Of a DNA stretch of 64,000 nucleotides, positions 56,193 through 64,000 are shown piece after piece (position 1 is the first letter of the stretch; every line of letters begins with the position of its first letter). The stretch spans positions 248,001-312,000 of the forward strand of contig NZ_FLLQ01000002.1 of NCBI RefSeq assembly GCF_900088415.1. Reading direction: 5' to 3'. The translations under genes and the position numbers were made by a program. Below the pieces are notes generated by a model. The model made no database searches. It was not told where the DNA came from and worked only from the letters and a program-made list of their open reading frames with translations. This DNA is from Vibrio mediterranei. GTDB taxonomy: Bacteria > Pseudomonadota > Gammaproteobacteria > Enterobacterales > Vibrionaceae.

Positions 56193-56262
56193 TCTCATTA
56201 TCAAGTCCAAACACACCAGCGAATTTGATTCTTAACTATCTGTAATATATAGAGTTAGCAAC

Positions 56263-56279
56263 GTGGCACCTTACTTGCT
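56263..56279 (+). promoter_or_regulatory. Sigma-54 promoter of sypI
   Basis: GTGGCACCTTACTTGCT is a full consensus TGGCAC-N5-TTGCT, with GG (56265-56266) and GC (56277-56278) twelve bases apart. It is 16 bases before the sypI start. Confidence 0.92.
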
Positions 56280-56294
56280 CTAGTCATATCTATT

Positions 56295-57488
56295 ATGCAA
56301 ATTCAAGGGCTATCCCTCGTGATAGCTACTCATCCCTATCAGGCCTTAGATATGACCAAACAATGCCAAAAACATATTGTAGTCTTCGACTCTTATTCCA
56401 CGAAAAACAGCGATACTTTAGCGTTGCACTCTTTGCTGCGTCAGCTCGGGAGCGAAGGTGTAGAGATAAGCGTCTTAACGGCAAAAGCCGATCATTGGAC
56501 ACAACTGAAAGACTATGAAGTCCCGTTACAGATATACTCACTCCCTTTCCCAATTGACTCTAAAAAGCGATTATCAATTACTGATTGGCTCAAAAGCTTC
56601 TGCCACCTTTGGGAGTGTCTCTACTTGTTAACAACACTCCCAAAGGTGCATATGATGCTATCGTTTTCTCAGCCTCAAATGTCCCTCCCAGTCTACTGGT
56701 TGAGAGTGTGTTTGGGCTACGCGCTCGTTCACTTGGTTTATTCAAAACTCTATGACTCTGCCACAAACCTATGGTGTCTAACAAAAGCCAAGAGAGTTTT
56801 TTACCTATCTGGTACTGAAGACTTAAACAAACATCTGCCACAACGAAGCAACACATTGAAAGATGGAAACTGGCAAAGCTTCCAAAGTGGTATCACAATC
56901 TCCGATTGGCCAACAGTAAGAAAAACCGCAGACTCGAGAATATTCTGGGCGGGAGACCTTAACCAAGATCATATCGAGCACCTGTTAACTGCGGTATCAC
57001 AAGTTCCTCGGCCTATTGACGGAGACATCTGTTACTTCTCTCAATCTTTATTGAAATCGACTGATAAAAGCACTTCTATCCCTCGCCCGATTAAGGGACT
57101 GCATTGGTATCAGGACTGCCGAAATATTGATGAAATAAGACAGCAATGTAGTATTTTTGTCTCAACTGCAACTGATGAGTCGGCTAACCTTTTAATTTTA
57201 GAAGCGATGGCTGCGGGCATGTGCCCTATTATTCCAAGGGACAGTGGATATTGGGGACGAGTGTTGTCAGATGGTTACAGCTGCATGAAGTATAATCGCA
57301 ATGAACCCTGCTCTCTCGCAAAAGCTCTCCACCATTGTTACAAAGACCCCTTCTCAAGGGATGCGATTGCCGTCGAAGCGATGAAGGTAGCTCAGTGTTA
57401 CGATGCTGAGACTAGTTATCGCCCAATCACTACTTACGTACTCGCTACATGTAACTCCATTCTTGAGTTGGAGCTAAGTCATGACTAG
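56295..57488 (+). CDS. sypI: Divergent glycosyltransferase SypI
   Basis: A 397-residue protein with a GT4-like C-terminal half (DESANLLILEAMAAGMCP) and a poorly conserved first half. The middle has a hydrophobic stretch (YWLRVCLGYALVHLVY) that may be membrane-associated. It follows a sigma-54 promoter directly. The assignment to SypI rests on position in the cluster. Confidence 0.75.
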   Translation: MQIQGLSLVIATHPYQALDMTKQCQKHIVVFDSYSTKNSDTLALHSLLRQLGSEGVEISVLTAKADHWTQLKDYEVPLQIYSLPFPIDSKKRLSITDWLKSFCHLWECLYLLTTLPKVHMMLSFSQPQMSLPVYWLRVCLGYALVHLVYSKLYDSATNLWCLTKAKRVFYLSGTEDLNKHLPQRSNTLKDGNWQSFQSGITISDWPTVRKTADSRIFWAGDLNQDHIEHLLTAVSQVPRPIDGDICYFSQSLLKSTDKSTSIPRPIKGLHWYQDCRNIDEIRQQCSIFVSTATDESANLLILEAMAAGMCPIIPRDSGYWGRVLSDGYSCMKYNRNEPCSLAKALHHCYKDPFSRDAIAVEAMKVAQCYDAETSYRPITTYVLATCNSILELELSHD

Positions 57489-57548
57489 CGTCGATTCGTA
57501 CAGTTCCAATTGGAATGGACGAGATATCGTTATAAGAAAGGTATGGCA

Positions 57549-58937
57549 ATGAGTAGCGCCTTTCCTTCTTCTGAACACTCTAAACATGCACTACTCAGTG
57601 TTACGTTGTGCGCTCTGGTAGGCCTTATATGGGGATTGGTACCCCACCCTATCGTTGGTCTGGCTATCGGACTAATACCAATCGCTATATTGGTTGTTTT
57701 GAGTCAGACCTTTTGGTTAGTAACACTATTTATCGTATTTTCTTTTTTCCGAATTCATGAAGTTTTTCCCGCACTCTATCCGTTAAAAATCCCGTTGATG
57801 CTCTCAGCAGCTGCTCTGTCCGCGTTACTCTGGCATACCTTAATTAGTGGGAAAATACAGCTTTATTGGCATCCGGTTTACCGATGGCTGTTTATCTTTT
57901 GGGGGATTGTCATTGTAGGAGCTGTATTTGCCGCGAATAGAAGCGTTGCCATCGCGATGTTTAGTGGCACTTACGTCAAAATAATGATCATGACATTAGC
58001 CGTGTCATGGCTGATTACCTCTCCTAAGGAGCTATCACGATTTTCATTTCTGATTGTTATCTCAGGGCTTGTTGTAGGTTGTGTTGCCCTTTATAACTCC
58101 GCAAATGGTATTGGTTTGGTCGAAGGCTCAAGGGTCACTATTGGTCGAAGTTTCGGCTCAATGCTTGGCGATCCAAATGATCTTGCCTTAGTGCTGCTAT
58201 TTCCCCTTGCGTTCACTGTCGCCACTATGACGACGAAAGGAATCGGGTGGTCATTTCGAGTCCTATCGCTCCTTACTTCTGCAGTTCTGTTTTTTGCTAT
58301 TGTCGCAACGAAAAGCCGAGGAGGGTTGTTAGGGTCACTAGCGGTGCTTGGTTTCTACGCGTGGCGTATTATTCCATCAAAAACTCTATTCGTTTTTTTA
58401 GGTGTTATCGGTGCTCTTGCGCTCTACTCATTAGCTGGCATATCCGGACGAGCCTCTGGAGGAGCTGCGGAAGAAGGCATTGATGAATCTGCAATGGGCA
58501 GGATCTATGCGTGGGAAGCTGCCTATAAAATGGCACTAGACAATCCTGTCTTAGGTGTTGGACTGGATAACTTTTACTATAACTATTTCTTCTACAGTCC
58601 TCATTGGGATGGATTAAACCACGCTGTTCACAGTACTTGGTTTGGTGTGTTAGCCGAGACTGGCTTTATTGGGCTTATTGTTTTCTTACTTTTCATTTAT
58701 CAGCTTTTGAAGTGTGCTAGGCAAACACTCTCTTTCATAGATGGTAGAGCGGATATCCCACCCTATCTGCGCTCAATGTCATTGGCGGTATACAGTGGCC
58801 TTATAGGCACCTTCGTATCCGGTACTTTTCTCACTCAAGGCTTCGTATGGCCGATTTATATTCTCGCATCACTGACCATCGCAGTGTCACAAATTGCTTC
58901 GCAATTTGAGAAGGGCGAAAACCCAGAACATAAATAG
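57549..58937 (+). CDS. sypL: O-antigen ligase/polymerase family protein SypL
   Basis: A 462-residue membrane protein with about eleven segments and the large periplasmic loop typical of the WaaL/Wzy family, including NPVLGVGLDNFYYNYFF and HAVHSTWFGVLAETGFIGL (the H-x-T-x6-E-x-G pattern). It could polymerise repeat units or ligate them. I chose the ATG at 57549 with AAAGG seven bases before it; two earlier possible starts have poor ribosome-binding sites. Between sypI and this gene there is only 60 bases, so sypJ and sypK of V. fischeri are not here. The assignment as sypL is by position and family. Confidence 0.82.
   Translation: MSSAFPSSEHSKHALLSVTLCALVGLIWGLVPHPIVGLAIGLIPIAILVVLSQTFWLVTLFIVFSFFRIHEVFPALYPLKIPLMLSAAALSALLWHTLISGKIQLYWHPVYRWLFIFWGIVIVGAVFAANRSVAIAMFSGTYVKIMIMTLAVSWLITSPKELSRFSFLIVISGLVVGCVALYNSANGIGLVEGSRVTIGRSFGSMLGDPNDLALVLLFPLAFTVATMTTKGIGWSFRVLSLLTSAVLFFAIVATKSRGGLLGSLAVLGFYAWRIIPSKTLFVFLGVIGALALYSLAGISGRASGGAAEEGIDESAMGRIYAWEAAYKMALDNPVLGVGLDNFYYNYFFYSPHWDGLNHAVHSTWFGVLAETGFIGLIVFLLFIYQLLKCARQTLSFIDGRADIPPYLRSMSLAVYSGLIGTFVSGTFLTQGFVWPIYILASLTIAVSQIASQFEKGENPEHK
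58899..58912 (-). promoter_or_regulatory. SypG enhancer-like element for sypM, inside the sypL end
   Basis: TTCTCA-AAT-TGCGA on the minus strand, a full match to TTCTCA-N3-TG plus flanks. It lies within the last 40 bases of sypL, about 61 bases before the -24 of the sypM promoter. Confidence 0.5.
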
Positions 58938-58970
58938 TCGACAACCCTCTGATTAATATAACAATAATTA

Positions 58971-58987
58971 TTGGCGCAATTCTTGAT
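58971..58987 (+). promoter_or_regulatory. Weak sigma-54 promoter of sypM
   Basis: TTGGCGCAATTCTTGAT: GG at 58973-58974 and GA at 58985-58986 (GC expected). Spacing of twelve bases fits sigma-54, but the -12 element is imperfect. It is 56 bases before the sypM start. Confidence 0.65.
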
Positions 58988-59042
58988 ACTCCTTCTAGCA
59001 TCCTAATATCTACGACTCAGATTAATGAGAGGGAATGTCAAA

Positions 59043-59777
59043 ATGAATACTACTTCGTCATTCGATTTCAAAAATTGGCTTCGGTCTCATCCAAATCCCA
59101 AAATGAGAAACCTTTTTGTCATTTTGAAACGAGCGCGTGCGACAGGCATTCCCACGCCATCGTTCTATAACAAAGCGCTTTATGCATTATTAGTAATTCT
59201 GCGAAATGGAATCGAATCACTATCTCGACTGTTTGTATACACGCCTGCGTTTAAAGGTCGCGTATCAACATGCGGTCACTCACTCTATCTTTACAGTGGA
59301 TTGCCACTTGTCACTGGTCCCCTGAAAATTGCTTTAGGCAATGACTGCCGAGTGTCAGGACACACCACCTTTAGCGCTCGTACCACGCCTCATCCTAACC
59401 CTGCAATACAACCAGAACTCATGGTCGGTAACAATGTTGATATCGGCTGGCAGGTCACTATCGCCGTTGCCGAAAAAATAGAAATTCAAGACAACGTGAG
59501 AATCGCGGGACGTTGTCAGTTGTTTGGTTATTCAGGACATCCGCTTAATGCACGCCAAAGAGCAGAAGGGGCACCCGATGAAGATCATCGTATTGGAAGC
59601 ATTGTCCTAGAGCAAGACGTTTGGCTAGCGACAGGCGTAACCGTGCAAACGGGGGTGACAATTGGACAGGGAACTATCGTCGCTGCAGGTAGCGTCGTGA
59701 CTCACGATTTACCCGCTAACGTTATCGCTGCTGGATGTCCTGCGAAAGTCGTCAAACATATTGATCAGATGCTGTAG
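59043..59777 (+). CDS. sypM: Left-handed beta-helix acetyltransferase SypM
   Basis: A 244-residue hexapeptide-repeat acyltransferase of the WbbJ/CatB type. Repeats include ELMVGNNVDIGWQVTIAVAE and SIVLEQDVWLATGVTVQTGV, TIGQGTIVAAGSVVTHDLP, and the final IAAGCPAKVVK. It probably acetylates the polysaccharide. The ATG at 59043 is preceded by AGAGGGAATGTCAAA; a first ATG six codons earlier has no ribosome-binding site. Confidence 0.85.
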   Translation: MNTTSSFDFKNWLRSHPNPKMRNLFVILKRARATGIPTPSFYNKALYALLVILRNGIESLSRLFVYTPAFKGRVSTCGHSLYLYSGLPLVTGPLKIALGNDCRVSGHTTFSARTTPHPNPAIQPELMVGNNVDIGWQVTIAVAEKIEIQDNVRIAGRCQLFGYSGHPLNARQRAEGAPDEDHRIGSIVLEQDVWLATGVTVQTGVTIGQGTIVAAGSVVTHDLPANVIAAGCPAKVVKHIDQML

Positions 59778-59813
59778 CGTTAAGTGATCGTACTGAATAA
59801 CAAGGATTGTGTT

Positions 59814-60935
59814 ATGAGAGATTTGATTGTATTTGGAGAAGACTATGGTGCTCTGCCTTCTAGCACTCAGCATCTCGTCAAGCGCCTTGCCAGCCAACGG
59901 AAAGTACTATGGGTAAATTCCATTGGTTTACGTCAACCCAAGTTCACTAAACACGATGCAGCCCGTGCGCTAAATAAGCTACTTCGACGTGATAAGTCCA
60001 AACAGCTGAAACTCGAGTCCGAGCCAGTGCCGGAGACTATCACTATTGTAAACCTGATGACGATTCCAGCACCTCGATCAAAGTGGTCTAGAAAGCTAGC
60101 AGCAACCTTGATGGAGTCACAATTGGTTCCCATTATCCAAAAACTAAAACTAAAAAATCCCATTATTTGGAGTTCATTACCCACCGCTGCTGACGTCTGC
60201 CAACGTTTAGGTAATCTACCTATTGTCTACTACTGCGGTGACGATTTTGGAGCACTCGCAGGCGTTGATCATGACACGGTATTGCAGCATGAACGTCATC
60301 TGGTTCAAGAGGCTGATATGGTCATTACGGCAAGCGAAAAGCTTCTGAGAAAATTTCCAGAAAGGAAAACTCGCTTGCTCACTCATGGTGTGGATTGTCA
60401 GCGCTTCTCCCAGCCTACCAAGCGTGCCAATGACTTACCAAACAGAGGACGTCCAATTGCTGGCTTCTATGGCAGTCTTTCTAATTGGCTAGATTATGAT
60501 CTCCTTAATCAGGTGATAAGTGCCATGCCGCATTGGGATTTCGTATTTATTGGTCAACTCGAACTAGAACAGTTGCCAATTGTACAGGCCGACAACGTCT
60601 TTTATCTGGGACCCAAGCCTCATGCGCAACTCGCATGTTACAGCCAGCACTGGACTGTCAGTTTGCTGCCATTCGTCTTAAACGCACAAATTAGTGCGTG
60701 CAACCCTCTTAAGCTGAAAGAGTATTTAGCCGCAAGAAGACCGGTTATTACTACCGAATTTCCGGCACTTAAGCCCTACCGTGAACATGTCATCGTGATT
60801 CAAAATGTTGGCGAAATGATAAAAGCGCTTGAGTCAGCGGCAAAGCAATCGACTAAGCTTCCTGAAGGTCTAGTCGACAGCGAGAGCTGGGAACAAAGAA
60901 CTCAAGTACTAGAGCGCTATTTGGAGGCCTTATGA
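59814..60935 (+). CDS. sypN: Glycosyltransferase SypN
   Basis: A 373-residue glycosyltransferase of the GT4-like group. It opens with LIVFGEDYGALPSSTQHLVK and has the C-terminal stretch NPLKLKEYLAARRPVITTEF, the nucleotide-sugar site. The ATG at 59814 has AAGGATTGTGTT before it, and sypM ends 36 bases upstream. Its last codons overlap sypO by four bases. Confidence 0.85.
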   Translation: MRDLIVFGEDYGALPSSTQHLVKRLASQRKVLWVNSIGLRQPKFTKHDAARALNKLLRRDKSKQLKLESEPVPETITIVNLMTIPAPRSKWSRKLAATLMESQLVPIIQKLKLKNPIIWSSLPTAADVCQRLGNLPIVYYCGDDFGALAGVDHDTVLQHERHLVQEADMVITASEKLLRKFPERKTRLLTHGVDCQRFSQPTKRANDLPNRGRPIAGFYGSLSNWLDYDLLNQVISAMPHWDFVFIGQLELEQLPIVQADNVFYLGPKPHAQLACYSQHWTVSLLPFVLNAQISACNPLKLKEYLAARRPVITTEFPALKPYREHVIVIQNVGEMIKALESAAKQSTKLPEGLVDSESWEQRTQVLERYLEAL

Positions 60936-62362
60936 GTGAGCTAAAGCTGAGGCTTTTAGCTATCTTAACGGCAGCCTGGAGGCGTCGTTATGCGATAGCA
61001 ATGCCTATCTTGATCATGCCGTTTATCGCTTACGCTATTGGCGTCTTGACTCCTCTGAAATATAAATCGCACACCAGCATGCTGATTCAAGAAACCGCCA
61101 AAATGAATCCGTTTCTTGAAGACATTGCCGTCTCGACCATGCTCAAAGATCGTCTATCAGCGCTCAAAACTCTCCTCAACAGCCGCCACGTGCTACTGTC
61201 AGTTGCGAGTGACCTAAACCTTATTAATGACTCAATGACCGCATCTCAAAAAGATCAAATAATCGCTGAGCTTTCTGCCAACCTAACCGTCACTCAATTG
61301 GGTAAAGACTTCATAAAAATCGAACACTCCTCATCCTCACCAGAGGGGATGAAGGCACTGCTAGAATCGGTAAGTGTTCATTTTGTGGAAGAGCTTTTGG
61401 CACCTGAGCGCTCATCCATCAGAGATTCCAGTGAATTTCTGACTATCCATATTAAGAAACGCAAACAAGAACTAGAAAACGCCGAACAATCGTTAGCCGA
61501 TTACTACAATCAACACTCTTCAGCGACGCCTGAAATGCAAAATGAGAACCTGAGCCGGCTCGCCTCCCTCAAACAAACTTTGGCAGAAAAACAAGCAGAG
61601 CTGTCTGGCGTAGAGCAAAGCTTAGGCTCGCTTGATCAGCAACTCTCTAAAACCAACCCAATAGTCGGCAAACTGGAGGAACAGATCATTGAAACTCGAA
61701 GCGCGTTAACCTTACTCAAAGCAAAATACACTGATACACACAGTGCCGTGCAGGCCAAGCTCAGAGAACTTAGTAGGTTAGAGAAAGAGCGCAACCAATT
61801 ACTTCAGTCTGAGCAACCCGAACTCAACAGTGACCAACTGTGGGATATTGCCAGCGTGACTTCAGTGAGCGATGTAGGTGATATTCAGCCGCTTCTAATT
61901 ACCCAGCTCCATAGTCTACAGCTTGTTCGAGGTCGGTACGAATCTCTCAAGCAAGAGACTAATAGCTTGCAGTCTATGATTGATGAGCTCACCGTCAACG
62001 CTCAAAGTTACGGTAGTAATGCCAAACAATTATTGAAGCTACAACGCGATGTCAGTCTAAAAAGACAACTCTACGATGAACTAGTGGAACGTTATGAAAT
62101 GGCACAATTGACTGGTTCGTTAGGTGTGTTTGAGCAAAATAAACGAGTCAAAATCATCGATCTCCCTTATACACCTAGTTCACCAACAAATTTCACGCCA
62201 ACCGTATTTGCGGCTGTTGGTGTTATAGCTGGACTTGCTCTGGGCATAGGTATGGCAATTATTCTTGAGCTCTTTGACACAACTATACGCCGTAGGGATC
62301 AACTCACTCAAATATCCGGGGTGCCTTTGATCACTGCTATTCCTAAGATTGCCGCCGAATGA
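60932..62362 (+). CDS. sypO: Chain-length determinant SypO (Wzz/GumC-like)
   Basis: A 476-residue inner-membrane protein with one segment near 20-38 (MPILIMPFIAYAIGVLTPL) and one near 425-448 (FAAVGVIAGLALGIGMAIIL), and a long periplasmic coiled coil between (QKQAELSGVEQSLGSLDQ-like heptads at about 205-300, continuing with ALTLLKAKYTD). The proline-rich LPYTPSSPTNF precedes the second segment, as in Wzz. It has no kinase domain; that role goes to the separate SypD. Start overlaps the sypN stop (ATGA). Confidence 0.9.
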   Translation: MSELKLRLLAILTAAWRRRYAIAMPILIMPFIAYAIGVLTPLKYKSHTSMLIQETAKMNPFLEDIAVSTMLKDRLSALKTLLNSRHVLLSVASDLNLINDSMTASQKDQIIAELSANLTVTQLGKDFIKIEHSSSSPEGMKALLESVSVHFVEELLAPERSSIRDSSEFLTIHIKKRKQELENAEQSLADYYNQHSSATPEMQNENLSRLASLKQTLAEKQAELSGVEQSLGSLDQQLSKTNPIVGKLEEQIIETRSALTLLKAKYTDTHSAVQAKLRELSRLEKERNQLLQSEQPELNSDQLWDIASVTSVSDVGDIQPLLITQLHSLQLVRGRYESLKQETNSLQSMIDELTVNAQSYGSNAKQLLKLQRDVSLKRQLYDELVERYEMAQLTGSLGVFEQNKRVKIIDLPYTPSSPTNFTPTVFAAVGVIAGLALGIGMAIILELFDTTIRRRDQLTQISGVPLITAIPKIAAE

Positions 62363-62376
62363 TATTCAGAATGAAT
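62363..62376 (+). promoter_or_regulatory. Weak SypG enhancer-like element for sypP
   Basis: TATTCA-GAA-TGAAT matches TTCTCA-N3-TG with two mismatches in the first half. It is about 70 bases before the -24 of the sypP promoter. Confidence 0.3.
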
Positions 62377-62436
62377 TTCATATCGGGAAAGCCATATGTT
62401 TTGAGCTTAACTATATGTTTTTACTTACTTATAAAT

Positions 62437-62453
62437 TTGGCACAGCCTGTGCA
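62437..62453 (+). promoter_or_regulatory. Sigma-54 promoter of sypP
   Basis: TTGGCACAGCCTGTGCA has GG (62439-62440) and GC (62451-62452) twelve bases apart; a close match to the sigma-54 consensus and to the sypA promoter. It is 42 bases before the sypP start. Confidence 0.9.
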
Positions 62454-62494
62454 ATGTTAGATTAACAATGCAGCGCCTATGCAAGGAGCAAATT

Positions 62495-63610
62495 ATGGCA
62501 AGCTCACCCCTTATCCCAAAACACAACTCTGGCCCCACATACAAGGTCGTACACGTTGTTCAACACCTCGCTCCCGGAGGACTTGAAACCATGGTTCTTG
62601 AGCTGCTTAAGCAAGCGAAAGAAGATGAGAGAGTATTTATCATCAGTTTGGAAGGGGAACTTGAACAAGCCATCAAACACTGGCCACAACTTATCAAATA
62701 TCGTTCACACCTGTTCTTTCTTGGCAAAAAGCCAGGTTCCCAAATTACTCTGCTTCGAGTGATGTATCGACTCCTTAAGGTACTCAAGCCCCAAGTTGTC
62801 CACACTCATCATATTGGACCTCTTATCTATGGTGGTATTGCCGCCAGACTCAGTCGAGTCCCAGCACGAATCCATACCGAGCATGATATGTGGCACTTAA
62901 CCGATACAAAACGTCAAAAGGTAGAAAACCTCGCACTCAAATTGGTTAACCCTATCTTAGTCGCTGATGCTCAAAAGGTTCAGCAGCAGCTTTCTCAGCT
63001 TTTTCCGTACACCACGCCGAAGGTGATTAAAAATGGAGTGGATTGTAACCGATTCGTACCTGCAAATCAGGCAGGAGCAAGACGTATACTTGATTTACCC
63101 TCTAAGGTTATCCTTATTGGTACTGCTGGTCGCCTAGAACCTGTCAAAGCACAGGCGACTTTGATCAAGGCCGTTGCACGACTTTCCAACGATATCCACC
63201 TCGCTATTGCTGGTATTGGTTCCCTTGAGCAAGAGCTCAAAGACCTTGCCAAAGCGTTGAAAGTGGAGGACAGGGTCCACTTCCTTGGATTAGTAAACGA
63301 TATGCCTTCATTTTACCAATCGCTTGACCTGTTCTGTCTTCCCTCTGTGTGTGAGGGATTTCCACTTTCGCCACTAGAAGCACAAGCGTGCAACATTCCA
63401 GTAGTGGTTACGGATGTTGGTGCAGCAAAGGAAACTCTCTGCCCATTATCTGGTGTGACAACGAAATCAAATCGAGTGTTTTCTCTAGTGCAAGCTCTAG
63501 AGAACGCGTTGAAGACACGTCACCTATTCTGTCCACGAGACTTTGTTGTCGAGAATAATGATGTACGTTCAATGAGTGAAGCCTACCGAAATCTAGTATT
63601 CAAGGCTTAA
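62495..63610 (+). CDS. sypP: Glycosyltransferase family 4 protein SypP
   Basis: A 371-residue GT4 enzyme: VVQHLAPGGLETMVLELL at the start, GTAGRLEPVKAQATLIKAVA in the middle and FCLPSVCEGFPLSPLEAQAC at the donor site. The ATG at 62495 has AAGGAGCAAATT before it; an earlier ATG lies inside the leader. A sigma-54 promoter is 42 bases upstream. Confidence 0.9.
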   Translation: MASSPLIPKHNSGPTYKVVHVVQHLAPGGLETMVLELLKQAKEDERVFIISLEGELEQAIKHWPQLIKYRSHLFFLGKKPGSQITLLRVMYRLLKVLKPQVVHTHHIGPLIYGGIAARLSRVPARIHTEHDMWHLTDTKRQKVENLALKLVNPILVADAQKVQQQLSQLFPYTTPKVIKNGVDCNRFVPANQAGARRILDLPSKVILIGTAGRLEPVKAQATLIKAVARLSNDIHLAIAGIGSLEQELKDLAKALKVEDRVHFLGLVNDMPSFYQSLDLFCLPSVCEGFPLSPLEAQACNIPVVVTDVGAAKETLCPLSGVTTKSNRVFSLVQALENALKTRHLFCPRDFVVENNDVRSMSEAYRNLVFKA

Positions 63611-63649
63611 CAATTGGCTAGTCGAGATTAATTATAGAAAGGAAATAGT

Positions 63650-64000
63650 ATGGAAGTTGTAATGATTGGAGTATTCATTCTAAGCGCATTTTTCATAGTG
63701 TATCACCATGCTGGATATCCTGTGATTCTCCGTTGGTGGGCTAATCGACATCCAATAATCACAAGTGGCGCAATACCAAGAGGTTATCGTTGCGTTCGTA
63801 GAGATCGTGTACTACCGACGGTTACCATTATCATACCTGCCTATAATGAAGAGCAGTGGATAGCGGATAAAGTCAGAAATTGCGCATCGTTAGACTATCC
63901 AAGAGATAAGCTGAAAATTGTGATTATTGATGACGGCAGTGAAGACAGCACTCTTAATATCGCTGAGTCAACAATACAAGAGGCCATATGCGCGGATACC
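63650..64000 (+). CDS. sypQ: Glycosyltransferase family 2 protein SypQ (partial at right edge)
   Basis: I translated 117 codons from the ATG at 63650 (AAAGGAAATAGT before it). A membrane segment opens the protein (VVMIGVFILSAFFIVYHHAG), and then the GT2 domain begins with VTIIIPAYNEEQW and IVIIDDGSEDST, both normal for a GT-A fold inverting transferase. It continues beyond the window. Position after sypP matches sypQ of V. fischeri. Confidence 0.85.
   Translation, partial: MEVVMIGVFILSAFFIVYHHAGYPVILRWWANRHPIITSGAIPRGYRCVRRDRVLPTVTIIIPAYNEEQWIADKVRNCASLDYPRDKLKIVIIDDGSEDSTLNIAESTIQEAICADT

Noticed and set aside
49855..64000. Horizontal acquisition of the syp cluster
   Set aside because: Base composition looks like the rest, and no mobile elements or repeats flank the visible side.

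Overview
The window reads as chromosome 1 of a Vibrio. The signs are a fused 2,4-diaminobutyrate aminotransferase/decarboxylase with carboxynorspermidine dehydrogenase and decarboxylase (the norspermidine route typical of Vibrio), the torECA set, a uvrY-uvrC-pgsA-tRNA block, cysS/ppiB/lpxH, and a long polysaccharide cluster that follows the syp (symbiosis polysaccharide) locus of Vibrio fischeri. Gene density is high and base composition looks even. I see no insertion sequence, prophage, integron or CRISPR array. The species cannot be fixed from this sequence alone.

Region by region. 1-4.1 kb: the start of a ToxR-like membrane regulator (cut by the left edge), DUF2999, a LysR regulator divergent from a DJ-1/PfpI protein, and a DUF3179 protein. 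4.3-8.4 kb: a sucrose operon scrA-scrB-scrR with a 22-bp operator palindrome and three direct repeats in front. 9-14.9 kb: the norspermidine operon on the minus strand, with a hairpin-rich leader of about 460 bp and a perfect 26-bp palindrome between its last two genes. 15-20 kb: riboflavin synthase, four tRNAs (Gly, Leu, Gly, Cys) behind a near-consensus promoter, pgsA, uvrC and uvrY. 20-29.7 kb: polB, a degenerate nucleotidyltransferase, efpL/yciU, a PAP2 phosphatase, Mn-dependent pyrophosphatase divergent from a Fur/Mur-controlled putative manganese transporter, and a GH36 alpha-galactosidase. 29.7-36.2 kb: torECA, an orphan fetB, a paired DnaA-box palindrome, a 49-codon small ORF and focA. 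36.4-49.3 kb: a coiled-coil lipoprotein, a PACE efflux pump with its LysR regulator, tdk, cysS, ppiB, lpxH, an EAL-HDOD protein, ychJ, small conserved proteins and a YgiQ radical-SAM protein.

49.4-64 kb: the syp-like cluster, all on the plus strand and running off the right edge. Order: sypA (STAS), sypB (OmpA-like lipoprotein), sypC (outer-membrane exporter with six SLBB repeats), sypD (BY-kinase-like ATPase), sypG (sigma-54 activator), sypH and sypI (glycosyltransferases), sypL (polymerase/ligase), sypM (acetyltransferase), sypN (glycosyltransferase), sypO (chain-length protein), sypP (glycosyltransferase) and the start of sypQ (GT2). Sigma-54 (-24/-12) promoters lie before sypA, sypI, sypM and sypP. 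Each has an upstream TTCTCA-N3-TG-like element 60-80 bp away, so SypG probably drives four transcripts. The control genes sypE and sypF are absent from their usual place between sypD and sypG, and sypD lacks the P-loop lysine. This implies different upstream control from V. fischeri.

The most interesting items are the re-wired syp cluster (missing sypE/F, degenerate SypD, enhancer elements hidden in a terminator stem and in a coding end), the structured leader of the norspermidine operon, the double Fur/Mur-box promoter of the manganese transporter, the inverted DnaA-box pair, and the small ORF before focA.
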